DNA of 64,000 bases from JAHEKD01 sp965204695 (lineage in GTDB: Bacteria; Pseudomonadota; Gammaproteobacteria; Arenicellales; JAHEKD01): positions 2,790,001-2,854,000 of the forward strand of contig OZ242007.1 of assembly GCA_965204695.1 (NCBI GenBank), given 5' to 3'. Made by a program: the position numbers and the translations under genes. The number at the start of each line of letters is the position of its first letter. Position 1 is the first letter of the stretch. Below, one piece after another: positions 34,547 through 42,954 of this stretch. The notes under the pieces are model-generated. The model did not search any database, had not been told where the DNA came from, and was given only the letters and a program-made list of their open reading frames with translations.

Positions 34547-35431
34547 ATGAAAATAACTTTTCGTCAACTTGACGTCTTTCGCACAGTGGTTTCGACAGGA
34601 ACAGTGACAGAAACGGCCAAAATACTTGGTATCTCACAGCCTGCTGTTAGTCGATTATTGGCCGATTTGCAGGAAGAAATTGGTTTTGAGTTATTTATTC
34701 GCTCTGGGCGAAATTTAAAACCAACACCCGAGGCAAGATTACTGGTCGAAGAGGTCAGACGTTCATTGGCAGGTCTGGAACAAATTAAAGATGTAGCCAG
34801 ATCGATAAAATCTTTTAAACATGCTCGATTGCGACTAATCACATCACCGTTTTTCTCAGTGGCTGTGGTTCCCCGTCTGATTAAAAAGTTTTCCGAGCGT
34901 TATCCCGATACGATGATTTCATTAGAAATTCAGTCTGCTGATGATTCAGTCGAATGGATGGTGTCGCAATCATATGATTTTGGTATTACACCACCAACGT
35001 TGAAAACGCCTACTTTTATGAGCCATTTGCTGGTTAAAAGGGATGCCTTGTGCCTGCTGCCGGCTGGTCATCGACTGGAAAATAAAAAGGTTATTAAGCC
35101 AAAAGATCTTAAAGACGAGACCTTTGTTTCCTATTTCCCGGATTCAGTGTTCCGGTTTGAAATTGATGAAGTCTTCAGAAAGACAAATGTTGAACGAAAT
35201 CTGCAATATGAAGCCCGAACCACTGCTGCAATATGCCGCCTGGTATCTGAAGGCTTGGGCGTGTCTATCATTGGACATATTTTTGAGGACAAGGATCTTA
35301 ATAAAGATTTCACTGCGATTCGATTTGACTCCAGTATTTCTTATAAAGCCGCCTTGATCTGGTCCAAACAAAGACCGATGTCCGCCATCGCTAAAGAATT
35401 TCTGGCTATGATCGAAGAAGATTCAGGATGA
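34547..35431 (+). CDS. LysR-family transcriptional regulator
   Basis: A 294-residue LysR regulator. Residues 1-60 form the helix-turn-helix (FRQLDVFRTVVSTGTVTETA, ISQPAVSRLLADLQ) and residues about 90-290 the periplasmic-binding-like effector domain. The middle has PRLIKKFSERYPDTMISLEI. It has a GGAG ribosome site 6 nt before ATG. Divergent from the amino-acid ABC operon, which it probably controls. The 3' end overlaps that of the convergent decarboxylase gene by 9 nt. The effector is unknown, probably the imported amino acid or its product. Confidence 0.92.
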   Translation: MKITFRQLDVFRTVVSTGTVTETAKILGISQPAVSRLLADLQEEIGFELFIRSGRNLKPTPEARLLVEEVRRSLAGLEQIKDVARSIKSFKHARLRLITSPFFSVAVVPRLIKKFSERYPDTMISLEIQSADDSVEWMVSQSYDFGITPPTLKTPTFMSHLLVKRDALCLLPAGHRLENKKVIKPKDLKDETFVSYFPDSVFRFEIDEVFRKTNVERNLQYEARTTAAICRLVSEGLGVSIIGHIFEDKDLNKDFTAIRFDSSISYKAALIWSKQRPMSAIAKEFLAMIEEDSG

Positions 35432-35989
35432 GAGTAATGCCTGTTTAAACCGTGTTCGCGCTTGCTCACTGTGAATATAGTCATAATCACGAGGATAAGA
35501 CTTTCCCAGAACAATGTTTAAAGCAATTAATGTCGGGCCCGGCTGCGAAAGAATTTGTTTAATACTATTCTGGAAATTTTCAAGGTCATCAAAGGCATGT
35601 GCATTCGCATAACCTGACGCAGTTGCCAGAGCAGCAAAATCAACCTTACCTTCTCCAGGGATAGGATGAGCGCCGTTCACTTCATAACAACCGTTGACAA
35701 AGACAAAGTGGTAGAGGTTATCTGGAGCGGTATGACCTATGGTCACTAGCGAACCTAAATTCATTAAAAGGCTACCGTCACCATCAAAGACCAATACACG
35801 TTTGTCTGGTCTGGATAATGCTAACCCTAACCCGTGTGAAGATGCCTGCCCCATCGCACCTGTTGCAACATAGTTTAAATCCCGTGGATTAATTTTCAGC
35901 CAGTCGAAACAGGTTTGATAGACCGCAACCACAATTTCATCGGTCACGATTGTTTTAAGATATTTTAAAGCCTTATCGCGTTGAATCAT
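35423..35989 (-). CDS. ThDP-dependent decarboxylase, catalytic (beta-type) subunit, ComE/sulfopyruvate-decarboxylase-like
   Basis: A 188-residue C-terminal ThDP domain as a separate subunit. The ThDP-Mg motif is VFDGDGSLLMNLGSLVTI followed about 20 residues later by FVNGCYEV in place of NN. The short split organisation (alpha 180, beta 188) is that of sulfopyruvate decarboxylase ComDE and phosphonopyruvate decarboxylase. These convert 3-sulfopyruvate to sulfoacetaldehyde, or phosphonopyruvate to phosphonoacetaldehyde. It overlaps the alpha gene by 4 nt (ATGA). With the aminotransferase upstream, an amino acid to keto acid to aldehyde route is inferred; no downstream Xsc or PhnX-like gene is in the window. 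Confidence 0.82.
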   Translation of the reverse strand: MIQRDKALKYLKTIVTDEIVVAVYQTCFDWLKINPRDLNYVATGAMGQASSHGLGLALSRPDKRVLVFDGDGSLLMNLGSLVTIGHTAPDNLYHFVFVNGCYEVNGAHPIPGEGKVDFAALATASGYANAHAFDDLENFQNSIKQILSQPGPTLIALNIVLGKSYPRDYDYIHSEQARTRFKQALLSS

Positions 35990-36528
35990 TCAGCAGGACT
36001 CCGGCCAATCAGAAAGCAATGAGGTTTTGAGTTTGTATAGCATTGATTAATATTGGCAATTATTTTTTCAGTGTCCTGAGGTTCTTCAATCAGTGAGTGC
36101 GACAATTCCATCACATCCATGATTGGCTGGATTATTCGCACGCCATAAGATTCTGATTGATGAGGTAAGCGTTCTTCCTCTTTGCCCTGGAGTCCAACCA
36201 TCATGCAAACAGGCAAGCCATAATCGACCCCGATGGCCCTAATCGCGTTTAACGAATCCATAAAACCAGTCTGTTGCATAAGTAAAATGGCCCGAGTATT
36301 GCTGTAAGACATGGCGGCGCAAATTGAAACACCTTCATCTTCCTTACAGATTTTGACTAATTGCAAATCCGGGTCGTCATATAAAGGCCACAATAATCCT
36401 TCACTGGTGACGATATCCGGCAAAGCGACAACGAATTCGATGCCAGCATCTTTTAAAGCCTGAATAATAGCTTTGCCAGAGGGTCTTGGTAGGTTAACAA
36501 TAGGCGCTTGTTGGGGTGCTTTATTCAC
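35986..36528 (-). CDS. ThDP-dependent decarboxylase, alpha-type subunit, ComD-like
   Basis: A 180-residue N-terminal (pyrimidine-binding) ThDP domain. FVVALPDIVTSEGLLWPLY and ICKEDEGVSICAAMSY hold the Glu that activates ThDP; LLMQQTGFMDSLNAIRAI is the matching domain face. It pairs with the beta subunit at 35423 to form one active site. The start is a GTG 3 nt after the aminotransferase stop, so the three genes are tightly coupled. Confidence 0.82.
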   Translation of the reverse strand: MNKAPQQAPIVNLPRPSGKAIIQALKDAGIEFVVALPDIVTSEGLLWPLYDDPDLQLVKICKEDEGVSICAAMSYSNTRAILLMQQTGFMDSLNAIRAIGVDYGLPVCMMVGLQGKEEERLPHQSESYGVRIIQPIMDVMELSHSLIEEPQDTEKIIANINQCYTNSKPHCFLIGRSPAE

Positions 36529-36531
36529 GGC

Positions 36532-37701
36532 TTAAGTAGTTAAAAATTTTTTGATCAATGACTTTGCAAAATTCACATCATGCTCTAAACCCAGGGTGAT
36601 GCGGACACAATCGTTGAACGCTGGTGAAGCAAATCGGCGAGTTGAAACACCGTGTTGTCTAAGATAATTATAGGCTTGTTCTGCACTATGTTTATGATCA
36701 GCAAAATCAATCAGGACAAAATTAGCCTGACTGGGGTAAACCCTTAATCCTATCTCCGTTAGGGAATCGCTAAGTTTGCGGCGTAATTTTGCTGTCACTG
36801 TATAAACGTAATCAGTATGGGTTTTGTCTTCTAAAGCCGCCACAGCTGCGGTGAGCGAGGAAGAGGCGATGGGGAAGGTTAGAGCAATTCGATTAACGGT
36901 ATCAACGATATCTGGATGCGCATATAGCCAGCCAACTCTTGCGCCAGCAAGGCCGAATATTTTAGAAAACGTTCTTGTCATCGCAATATTATTAGCAGAC
37001 TCAACCAGGTGTTGGGTTGGTGTATAGTCGGCTGAATCAACATATTCTTCATACGCACAATCAAGAACCAGTAAAACATCGCTCGGCAATCCGCTGTGTA
37101 AACGCTGAACTTCAGAAGGCGGTAGCCATGTGCCGGATGGATTATCGGGATTAGCAAGATAAACGATTCGGGTGTTATCTGTAACTTTGGCCAGAATATT
37201 GTCAATGTACGCCGTGAAGTTTTCATCGGCAGCCGATACCGGGCTAGCATTATTGGCGTACGCATAGTTCGGGACTTTTAGATAGCCATTAGCACTACGA
37301 ATAAGTTCAGTATCCGGTTCCAGATAAGCACGGCACAAGCGTGCCAGTAAATCGTCTGAGCCTGGGCCTAGAGCTATATAGTCCTGGTTTAGTTCAAATC
37401 GGCTGGCTAGCACCGGTGCGAGGATATCAGTAGGGTTTTCACAGTAGCGTTCTATTGTGCTCACCGCTGCTTTGGCTGCTTCAACTGCATAAGGACTGGG
37501 GCCAAAAGCACTTTCATTGGAATTTAAAAGAATACTGGCCACAGGTAGCTGCTGTGCTTGATAGCCCAGCATGTGGGGTTTGATGTTAGCGATCCCCCGT
37601 TTAGCAACCGGGCTGACAGGTTCCACGAATCTTTGTGATTGTTCGTTACTTGCCAAAATATTAATTAAGCGTCTGTGTTCAAGTCGAATCGATTGTGGCA
37701 C
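36532..37701 (-). CDS. Class I/II PLP aminotransferase, HisC-like
   Basis: A 389-residue fold-type-I aminotransferase. The PLP Lys is in MTRTFSKIFGLAGARVGW; NPDNPSGTW and the Asp-containing LLVLDCAYEEYVD contact PLP, and the C-terminal CVRITLG carries the carboxylate-binding Arg. It is longer at the N-terminus than true HisC (about 350 residues), and the amino-group donor differs by context. It probably transaminates a special amino acid so that the ThDP decarboxylase encoded 3 nt downstream can act on the keto acid: cysteate is one candidate, others remain. It is divergent from the plus-strand operon at 37828. Confidence 0.88.
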   Translation of the reverse strand: MPQSIRLEHRRLINILASNEQSQRFVEPVSPVAKRGIANIKPHMLGYQAQQLPVASILLNSNESAFGPSPYAVEAAKAAVSTIERYCENPTDILAPVLASRFELNQDYIALGPGSDDLLARLCRAYLEPDTELIRSANGYLKVPNYAYANNASPVSAADENFTAYIDNILAKVTDNTRIVYLANPDNPSGTWLPPSEVQRLHSGLPSDVLLVLDCAYEEYVDSADYTPTQHLVESANNIAMTRTFSKIFGLAGARVGWLYAHPDIVDTVNRIALTFPIASSSLTAAVAALEDKTHTDYVYTVTAKLRRKLSDSLTEIGLRVYPSQANFVLIDFADHKHSAEQAYNYLRQHGVSTRRFASPAFNDCVRITLGLEHDVNFAKSLIKKFLTT

Positions 37702-37827
37702 ATTTTTTTATATATTACAAAAACAATAATTTTTTGCATTTTAATTTCATAAATATTATGATTTGTTTGACCGTATTTTTCTTCCAAATGTGTTTTAAAT
37801 AGTTAGTTTGGGCTGATATTGAAAGTT

Positions 37828-38835
37828 ATGAGTAAACCTAGTCGTATAGTGTGTAGTATTGATCTGAATGCGCCAGGCAAGCAGCAGGGCGAGTTATTGT
37901 TACGCTATTCGGACAATAATCAACCACTGGGATATTACCCAATCCCAATTATTAGTATTACGGGCGGCGATGGTCCAACCGCCTTGTTAATTGCCGGTGT
38001 ACACGGCGATGAGTTTGAAGGTCCAACTGCATTAATGCGGTTAGTGAATCAGTTATCATCAAACGAAGTTAAAGGCCGAATCATCATCTTACCTTGTGTC
38101 AACCAGCCAGCTATCGCTGAATCAAGTCGGGTTTCGCTTGTTGACGGGATCAACATGAATCGAGCTTTTCCGGGTGATGCGGATGGTACGCCAACGCAAA
38201 TGTTGGCTCACTATGTAGAAACGGTTTTAATGCCCCTGGCAGATTTAGCTATCGATATACATACCGGCGGTAAGGCCTCTATTTTTACATCCTGCACCTT
38301 GGTGTCGCGAACTTCAGATCAGGGTTTATTTAATAAAAACATGGCGTTAGCAAAGGCTTTCGGGTTGCCTTTGATTTGGTTGCTAGGGGAATTTAATGAT
38401 GATCGATCCGTTAACTCCGCCGCACTACGCAATCAGGTACCAATGATTGCTGCTGAATTAGGTGGTGGTGGCGGCAATGATCCTGACCAAGTCAACATTG
38501 CGGAAAATGGTGTCAGACAGTGCCTGAGCTGGGCGGGTATTTTGGGCGACGAACTCAATTCAGCACAACAGCCAAGACTGGTGGAAATTAATTCCTCGTT
38601 TGAAAATTTATATGCGCCGTTGTCGGGGTTATTTGATCGACGATTTAAAGCCGGCGATGAAGTCGGCCAAGGTCAGTTGGCGGGTTTGATTTATCCATCC
38701 GAATCTTGTGCATCAGAGCCAGTCAAACTTGACTTCCCTAGATCGGGTCTAGTTCTGGCACATGGGAATTGGGGAAATGTAAAACATGGCGATATGTTGG
38801 CTATGGTCGCTAGTAATGTAGAGGATATCGAGTGA
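37828..38835 (+). CDS. Succinylglutamate desuccinylase/aspartoacylase-family deacylase (DoeB-like)
   Basis: A 335-residue zinc hydrolase of the AstE/ASPA family. Zinc ligands are His and Glu in GVHGDEFEGP (about 59-68) and His in DIHTGGKAS; NMNRAFPG is the substrate Arg region. Members remove acyl groups from amino-acid amines; one, DoeB, removes acetyl from N-acetyl-diaminobutyrate in ectoine breakdown. Other ectoine genes are not seen, so the acyl substrate here is unknown. The start at ATG 37828 is preferred to TTG 37819. It opens the plus-strand operon and its stop overlaps the GTG of the aldehyde dehydrogenase (GTGA). Confidence 0.85.
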   Translation: MSKPSRIVCSIDLNAPGKQQGELLLRYSDNNQPLGYYPIPIISITGGDGPTALLIAGVHGDEFEGPTALMRLVNQLSSNEVKGRIIILPCVNQPAIAESSRVSLVDGINMNRAFPGDADGTPTQMLAHYVETVLMPLADLAIDIHTGGKASIFTSCTLVSRTSDQGLFNKNMALAKAFGLPLIWLLGEFNDDRSVNSAALRNQVPMIAAELGGGGGNDPDQVNIAENGVRQCLSWAGILGDELNSAQQPRLVEINSSFENLYAPLSGLFDRRFKAGDEVGQGQLAGLIYPSESCASEPVKLDFPRSGLVLAHGNWGNVKHGDMLAMVASNVEDIE

Positions 38836-40325
38836 GTGATGAGATAAAAACCTATTCTCATTTTATCGGTGGTGACTGGACTAATGCTGAGGATGCTAAA
38901 TGGATTGATTCAGTCAATCCGGCTAATGGTCAGGTTTGGGCAAAAATTGTCAGGGGCACAGAAAATGATGCTTATAAGGCAGTCGAAATCGCTCATGATG
39001 CTTTTAAAAGTAATGAATGGTCAAGGTTAACCCACCAACATCGAGCAAAAATCCTGTTAGAAATTGCTGAGGTGTTGGAACAAAACTGGCAGCAACTGCT
39101 GATTCCTGAAATCAACGATAACGGCAAGCGTATTGTTGAGGTTCAAGCTCAGCTAAGCGGATTACATTCATGGTTTCGCCATTTTGCCAATGAAGCTTTA
39201 AAGCTACAGCCAGAGCCGTTAGAAAATGATATTCCGGGTGTCGAAAATACCGCTTTTTATGAGCCGTATGGTGTGGTTGCTGCCATTACGCCCTGGAATT
39301 CGCCACTGATGATAGCTATATGGAAGATTGCGCCAGCTCTGGCTGCTGGAAACATCGTGGTCATCAAGCCCTCTGAGCATGCCAGTATTTCGACACTTAA
39401 ATTTGCCGAACTAATCTCCAAAACATCATTACCGGATGGTGTGGTCAATGTGGTATGCGGTTATGGCCAGGAGGTTGGTGAAGCATTAATAAAACACCCC
39501 AAAGTGGCTAAAGTCACTTTTACCGGCTCGGATTTTGGTGGGCGTAAGGTCGCTGAGAATGCTGCGACAGGTGTTAAACCGACCACCTTGGAGTTAGGCG
39601 GCAAATCACCGCAGCTCGTTTTTGCCGATGCGGATATTGATAGTGCCGTAAACGGTGTGTTGTCCGGTATATTCCTCTCGAATGGTCAAACTTGCGTGGC
39701 GGGTTCGCGTTTGCTTTTGCAAGCTGCAATTTACGATCAATTCATTAAAAAGCTTATAGACAAAGCATCGACGTTCAAAATCGGTGATCCGATGCAGCCA
39801 CAAACGGACATCGGCCCATTAGCTAATCAACCCCATTTAGAAAAAGTGCTTGCCATGATTGCAGAAGCAAAAAATCAGGGTGCAAACTGTGTCTACGGTG
39901 GCGAGCAAGTTTATCCAGAAGGGTTTGAGCAGGGTTTTTATGTAGAGCCAACAATATTCACTGATGTTAAACCGCACATGCAGCTTTGGCGCGAAGAAGT
40001 ATTTGGTCCGGTGCTGGCAATCGTTTCATTTGCTGATGAGCAACAAGCATTAACACTGGCTAATGATACTGATTACGGTTTGGCAGCTGGCGTTTGGACC
40101 CGTGATGACGAACGTGCAAATCGTTTAGCAGCCGAAATTCAAGCAGGGACGGTTTATATCAATCATTACCGCAGTGTCAGTGCCGGTTCGCCGATTGGTG
40201 GTTACAAGTTATCCGGATACGGGCGCGAGCTGGGGCCTGCTGCGGTAAAAGATTTTTTACAGGTCAAATCTGTGTGGAAAGGGACTTTGCCTAGCAATGA
40301 TCCTTTTCCGCAGGTCACAAATTAA
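38832..40325 (+). CDS. NAD(P)-dependent aldehyde dehydrogenase
   Basis: A 497-residue aldehyde dehydrogenase. The proton-relay Asn is in TPWNSPL, the NAD region includes KPSEHAS and FTGSDFGGRKVAE, the catalytic Glu is in TLELGGKSPQLVFADAD, and the catalytic Cys in SNGQTCVAGSRLLL. The C-terminal signature EEVFGPVLAIVSF is intact. It starts GTG in overlap with the deacylase stop. It would oxidise an aldehyde produced by Rieske N-dealkylation, or by cleavage of the carbon skeleton, to an acid. Betaine-aldehyde, aminoaldehyde and semialdehyde substrates are all possible. Confidence 0.93.
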   Translation: MSDEIKTYSHFIGGDWTNAEDAKWIDSVNPANGQVWAKIVRGTENDAYKAVEIAHDAFKSNEWSRLTHQHRAKILLEIAEVLEQNWQQLLIPEINDNGKRIVEVQAQLSGLHSWFRHFANEALKLQPEPLENDIPGVENTAFYEPYGVVAAITPWNSPLMIAIWKIAPALAAGNIVVIKPSEHASISTLKFAELISKTSLPDGVVNVVCGYGQEVGEALIKHPKVAKVTFTGSDFGGRKVAENAATGVKPTTLELGGKSPQLVFADADIDSAVNGVLSGIFLSNGQTCVAGSRLLLQAAIYDQFIKKLIDKASTFKIGDPMQPQTDIGPLANQPHLEKVLAMIAEAKNQGANCVYGGEQVYPEGFEQGFYVEPTIFTDVKPHMQLWREEVFGPVLAIVSFADEQQALTLANDTDYGLAAGVWTRDDERANRLAAEIQAGTVYINHYRSVSAGSPIGGYKLSGYGRELGPAAVKDFLQVKSVWKGTLPSNDPFPQVTN

Positions 40326-40337
40326 TGGAGTAGATCA

Positions 40338-41693
40338 ATGACGGATGGATTTAATATTCCCCAAGGTAATTTTCGAGGCCATCAACGCCAACATGTCTGG
40401 CAACTAGAGCCCGATTCGTTGCTCAGCGAGATTGGTCCTCGAACCCCCTGTGGGGAGTATTTGCGGCGATACTGGATGCCGGTTGCAATGACAGATCAAA
40501 TTGGTGACTTACCTTACCGAATACGGGTTTTGGGTGAAGATTTGGTATTGTTTCGCGAGAAGGGTGGTCAGCTTGGGCTGGTGCATTTGCATTGTGCGCA
40601 TCGTAATATGTCGCTGGAGTTCGGTATCATTGAAGAAGGTGGAATCCGTTGTAGCTATCACGGCTGGAAGTATTCGCTGGATGGTACGGTGCTGGATACG
40701 CCCTGCGAACCACCAGCAGGGCAAGTGAAGAAAAAAGCCTGTTTAGGTGCTTATCCAGTCATCGAGTACAAAGGTCTTGCCTTTGCCTATATGGGACCGA
40801 GTGATAACATCCCGCCGTTTCCAGTGTTTGACACTTTTGATGATGAAGGCGATGAAATGTTGCCGTATTTAATTAAGTCTCCCTGTAATTGGCTACAAGT
40901 GATGGAAAATGCCTGGGACCCGTTTCACGTGGTTTATTTGCATACCCGTGCGGTCAGAACACAATTTATTGATGCTTTTTCCGAGTTGCCGATGATTGAG
41001 TATTACGAGCGGCCTTACGGTGATTTTTATACCAATACTCGGCGCGTGGATGACATAATTTGGGTGCGTGTGCACGATTTGTTATTGCCCAGTTTCACTC
41101 AAAATGGTGGTCATTTTCCGGTGCCGGACGATTCCCGCTATTTCGGTCGTTGCGGTCTCAGCCGTTGGGTGACCCCGATTGATGATACCAATACCATGGT
41201 GATTGCCTGGCGCCATTTTCGTGATGGCGATGATCCTCGTGGTTTAACTAACAAGCAAGAAGTAGGCTACGGCAAAACAGATTTTTACGGCCAGGGCGGT
41301 GATCGTCCTTATGAAATGCGTCAACGTGATCCAGGGGATTATGATGCATGGGTATCACAAGGGCCGAAAAATATTCACCAGCGGGAAAATATCTGCTTTT
41401 CGGATAGAGGTGTAGCCAAAGTCAGGCGCAAATTGCGTAAGCAGATTGAATCATTGCAGGCGGGTACTGAGCCTGATCAACCAGCATTGACTTATGAAGG
41501 CATTATTCCCACTTATGGTGGTGATACCATGCTCAGAGTGCCTGTACAAGAGGGGCGTGATGATGGTGCAATCCGCAAAGAAGTGGCACATAAAGTGGCT
41601 GAAGTTTATATGTCTGCCGATAATTTGAAAGGTTCTGAACGCAGGGTGTTTATTCAACAGGAACTAAAAAACTATGAGGCAAGTTGGTCATGA
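40338..41693 (+). CDS. Rieske oxygenase alpha subunit D (phthalate-dioxygenase-like)
   Basis: A 451-residue oxygenase. Rieske ligands are C86, H88, C105 and H108 (CAHR, CSYH). The mononuclear site is MENAWDPFHVVYLH with bridging Asp194 and H197/H202. The length and TPCGEYLRRYWMPVAM entrance are those of the phthalate 4,5-dioxygenase/large VanA-like group that acts on ring or heterocyclic substrates, unlike A, C and F. Its stop overlaps the start of the first unknown paralog (ATGA), which suggests that the unknown proteins work with this oxygenase. No adjoining reductase. The C-terminal tail (about 360-451) after QRENICFSD is long and charged. Confidence 0.9.
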   Translation: MTDGFNIPQGNFRGHQRQHVWQLEPDSLLSEIGPRTPCGEYLRRYWMPVAMTDQIGDLPYRIRVLGEDLVLFREKGGQLGLVHLHCAHRNMSLEFGIIEEGGIRCSYHGWKYSLDGTVLDTPCEPPAGQVKKKACLGAYPVIEYKGLAFAYMGPSDNIPPFPVFDTFDDEGDEMLPYLIKSPCNWLQVMENAWDPFHVVYLHTRAVRTQFIDAFSELPMIEYYERPYGDFYTNTRRVDDIIWVRVHDLLLPSFTQNGGHFPVPDDSRYFGRCGLSRWVTPIDDTNTMVIAWRHFRDGDDPRGLTNKQEVGYGKTDFYGQGGDRPYEMRQRDPGDYDAWVSQGPKNIHQRENICFSDRGVAKVRRKLRKQIESLQAGTEPDQPALTYEGIIPTYGGDTMLRVPVQEGRDDGAIRKEVAHKVAEVYMSADNLKGSERRVFIQQELKNYEASWS

Positions 41694-42322
41694 TACGTAC
41701 ATCCATTAATCCCGGACGGGTTGACTGGTCGGGTGAGAATCCCGGCATTTATTTAAAGCAAAGCCCGGATGAAGATTTTTCTACACTGGCATTATTCTTC
41801 CGTGTGGTTTTGTCACCTTATGGTCGAGGCCATGCCGCAATTGTTTTAGGCGAACCGAATCAACCACAAGGTTGGCCTGAGGTGCCGAATTTCATTATGA
41901 CTGATAATCAACGCATGATGCGTTGGATTGTTGAAGGCTGGGTCACCATGATGCCGACATTTATTGATCGGCAAGGCTTGTCACACATGAGTTGGCTGGA
42001 TCTGGATTCAGTGGAAAAACGACCTAATGATCTTAAAACAAGTTATAGCGAAACCTTACGGGGTAACGGGGTAACTTTGGAAATGCAATGGTTGGACATG
42101 GGTCCACCGTTGCCGGTTGAAGTCACCAAAGAAAACTCAGCTACTAAGGAACATGAAATGTATTCAGTATTCTTGGAAGCGAAGGATGCCAACATTAAAG
42201 TGAACGGCACGGCCTTAAAAGGTTCGGTTCAAAATCGTCAGTTTTTCGGTCGGACAATGAGTACAGCATTTCTGGCCTTTTCTGAAACTTGGGTCACGCC
42301 AGAAATACAAGGAGGTCAATAA
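41690..42322 (+). CDS. Unrecognised 210-residue protein, tandem paralog 1
   Basis: I do not recognise this family. Signature features shared with paralog 2 are the start NPGRVDWSGENPGIYLK, FSTLALFFRVVLSPYGRGH, MTDNQRMMRWIVEGW and a late TAFLAFSETW. There is no signal peptide or membrane segment. The pattern of alternating hydrophobic strands suggests a mostly beta protein of one domain, possibly a dimer of such units. ATG 41690 overlaps the stop of Rieske D; the preceding longer frame uses TTG 41684 and is not preferred. The stop TAA shares a base with the start of paralog 2. Because it always sits between an oxygenase and DUF1116/amidase genes here, it may be a structural or substrate-handling partner. 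Function unknown. Confidence 0.8.
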   Translation: MIRTSINPGRVDWSGENPGIYLKQSPDEDFSTLALFFRVVLSPYGRGHAAIVLGEPNQPQGWPEVPNFIMTDNQRMMRWIVEGWVTMMPTFIDRQGLSHMSWLDLDSVEKRPNDLKTSYSETLRGNGVTLEMQWLDMGPPLPVEVTKENSATKEHEMYSVFLEAKDANIKVNGTALKGSVQNRQFFGRTMSTAFLAFSETWVTPEIQGGQ

Positions 42323-42954
42323 TGCCATTATCTGAACCTATTACACCCGGAATAGTTGACTGGACAGGCGAAAACCCAGGTATCTTGTTAAAAGATGAGG
42401 AGGATAATTTTTCAGCCATGGCCTTGTTTTTTCGAGTGGCTTGGTCACCAGTCGGACAAGGTCAAGTTTTACTGCTATACGGTACGCCGCAACAAGTAGA
42501 AGGGACCGAGACGGCGCCGAACCTGTTAATGAGCGACAACCTTAAACTCGCCGAATTTTTAAAAGAGAATTTTATCGCTAAATTAGCGGCCTTTCGTCAG
42601 GCGCCAGCTTTTGAAACCTTGTCTCATCGACTAGCAACCACCGTGCGTAGTTCTGGTGACCCAATGGGTCATCGCTATACTGAAACCATCAGTGGTGAAG
42701 GCTTAACAGTGGAGTTGGTGTGGGAAAATTTGGAAAAACCGCTGGTGCTGGAACTAACGCCCGAACAGGTGGGCACGGGTGAACACACCATGTTTACCTT
42801 ATTAGTGCCAGCCAACAACGCGCAGATTATTGTTAATGGACAATCATTACCGGGCAAGGTGGGTACCCGGGTGCAGGCTGGTTACGAGACAACAACAGCC
42901 TTTCTTTACTTTTCTGAAACCTGGGTCATTCCACCAGCGGAACAGGAAAGCTGA
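42322..42954 (+). CDS. Unrecognised 210-residue protein, tandem paralog 2
   Basis: Same family and same length as the preceding gene. Shared elements are PGIVDWTGENPGILLKD, FSAMALFFRVAWSPVGQGQ, MSDNLKLAEFLKENF and TTAFLYFSETWVIPP. The middle (about 85-115) differs most, so the two might form a heterodimer with a variable contact or substrate region (inference). GGAGG at 42311-42315 precedes ATG 42322, whose A is the last base of the previous stop. The next gene, DUF1116, starts right after its TGA. Not recognised beyond the paralogy. Confidence 0.8.
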   Translation: MPLSEPITPGIVDWTGENPGILLKDEEDNFSAMALFFRVAWSPVGQGQVLLLYGTPQQVEGTETAPNLLMSDNLKLAEFLKENFIAKLAAFRQAPAFETLSHRLATTVRSSGDPMGHRYTETISGEGLTVELVWENLEKPLVLELTPEQVGTGEHTMFTLLVPANNAQIIVNGQSLPGKVGTRVQAGYETTTAFLYFSETWVIPPAEQES

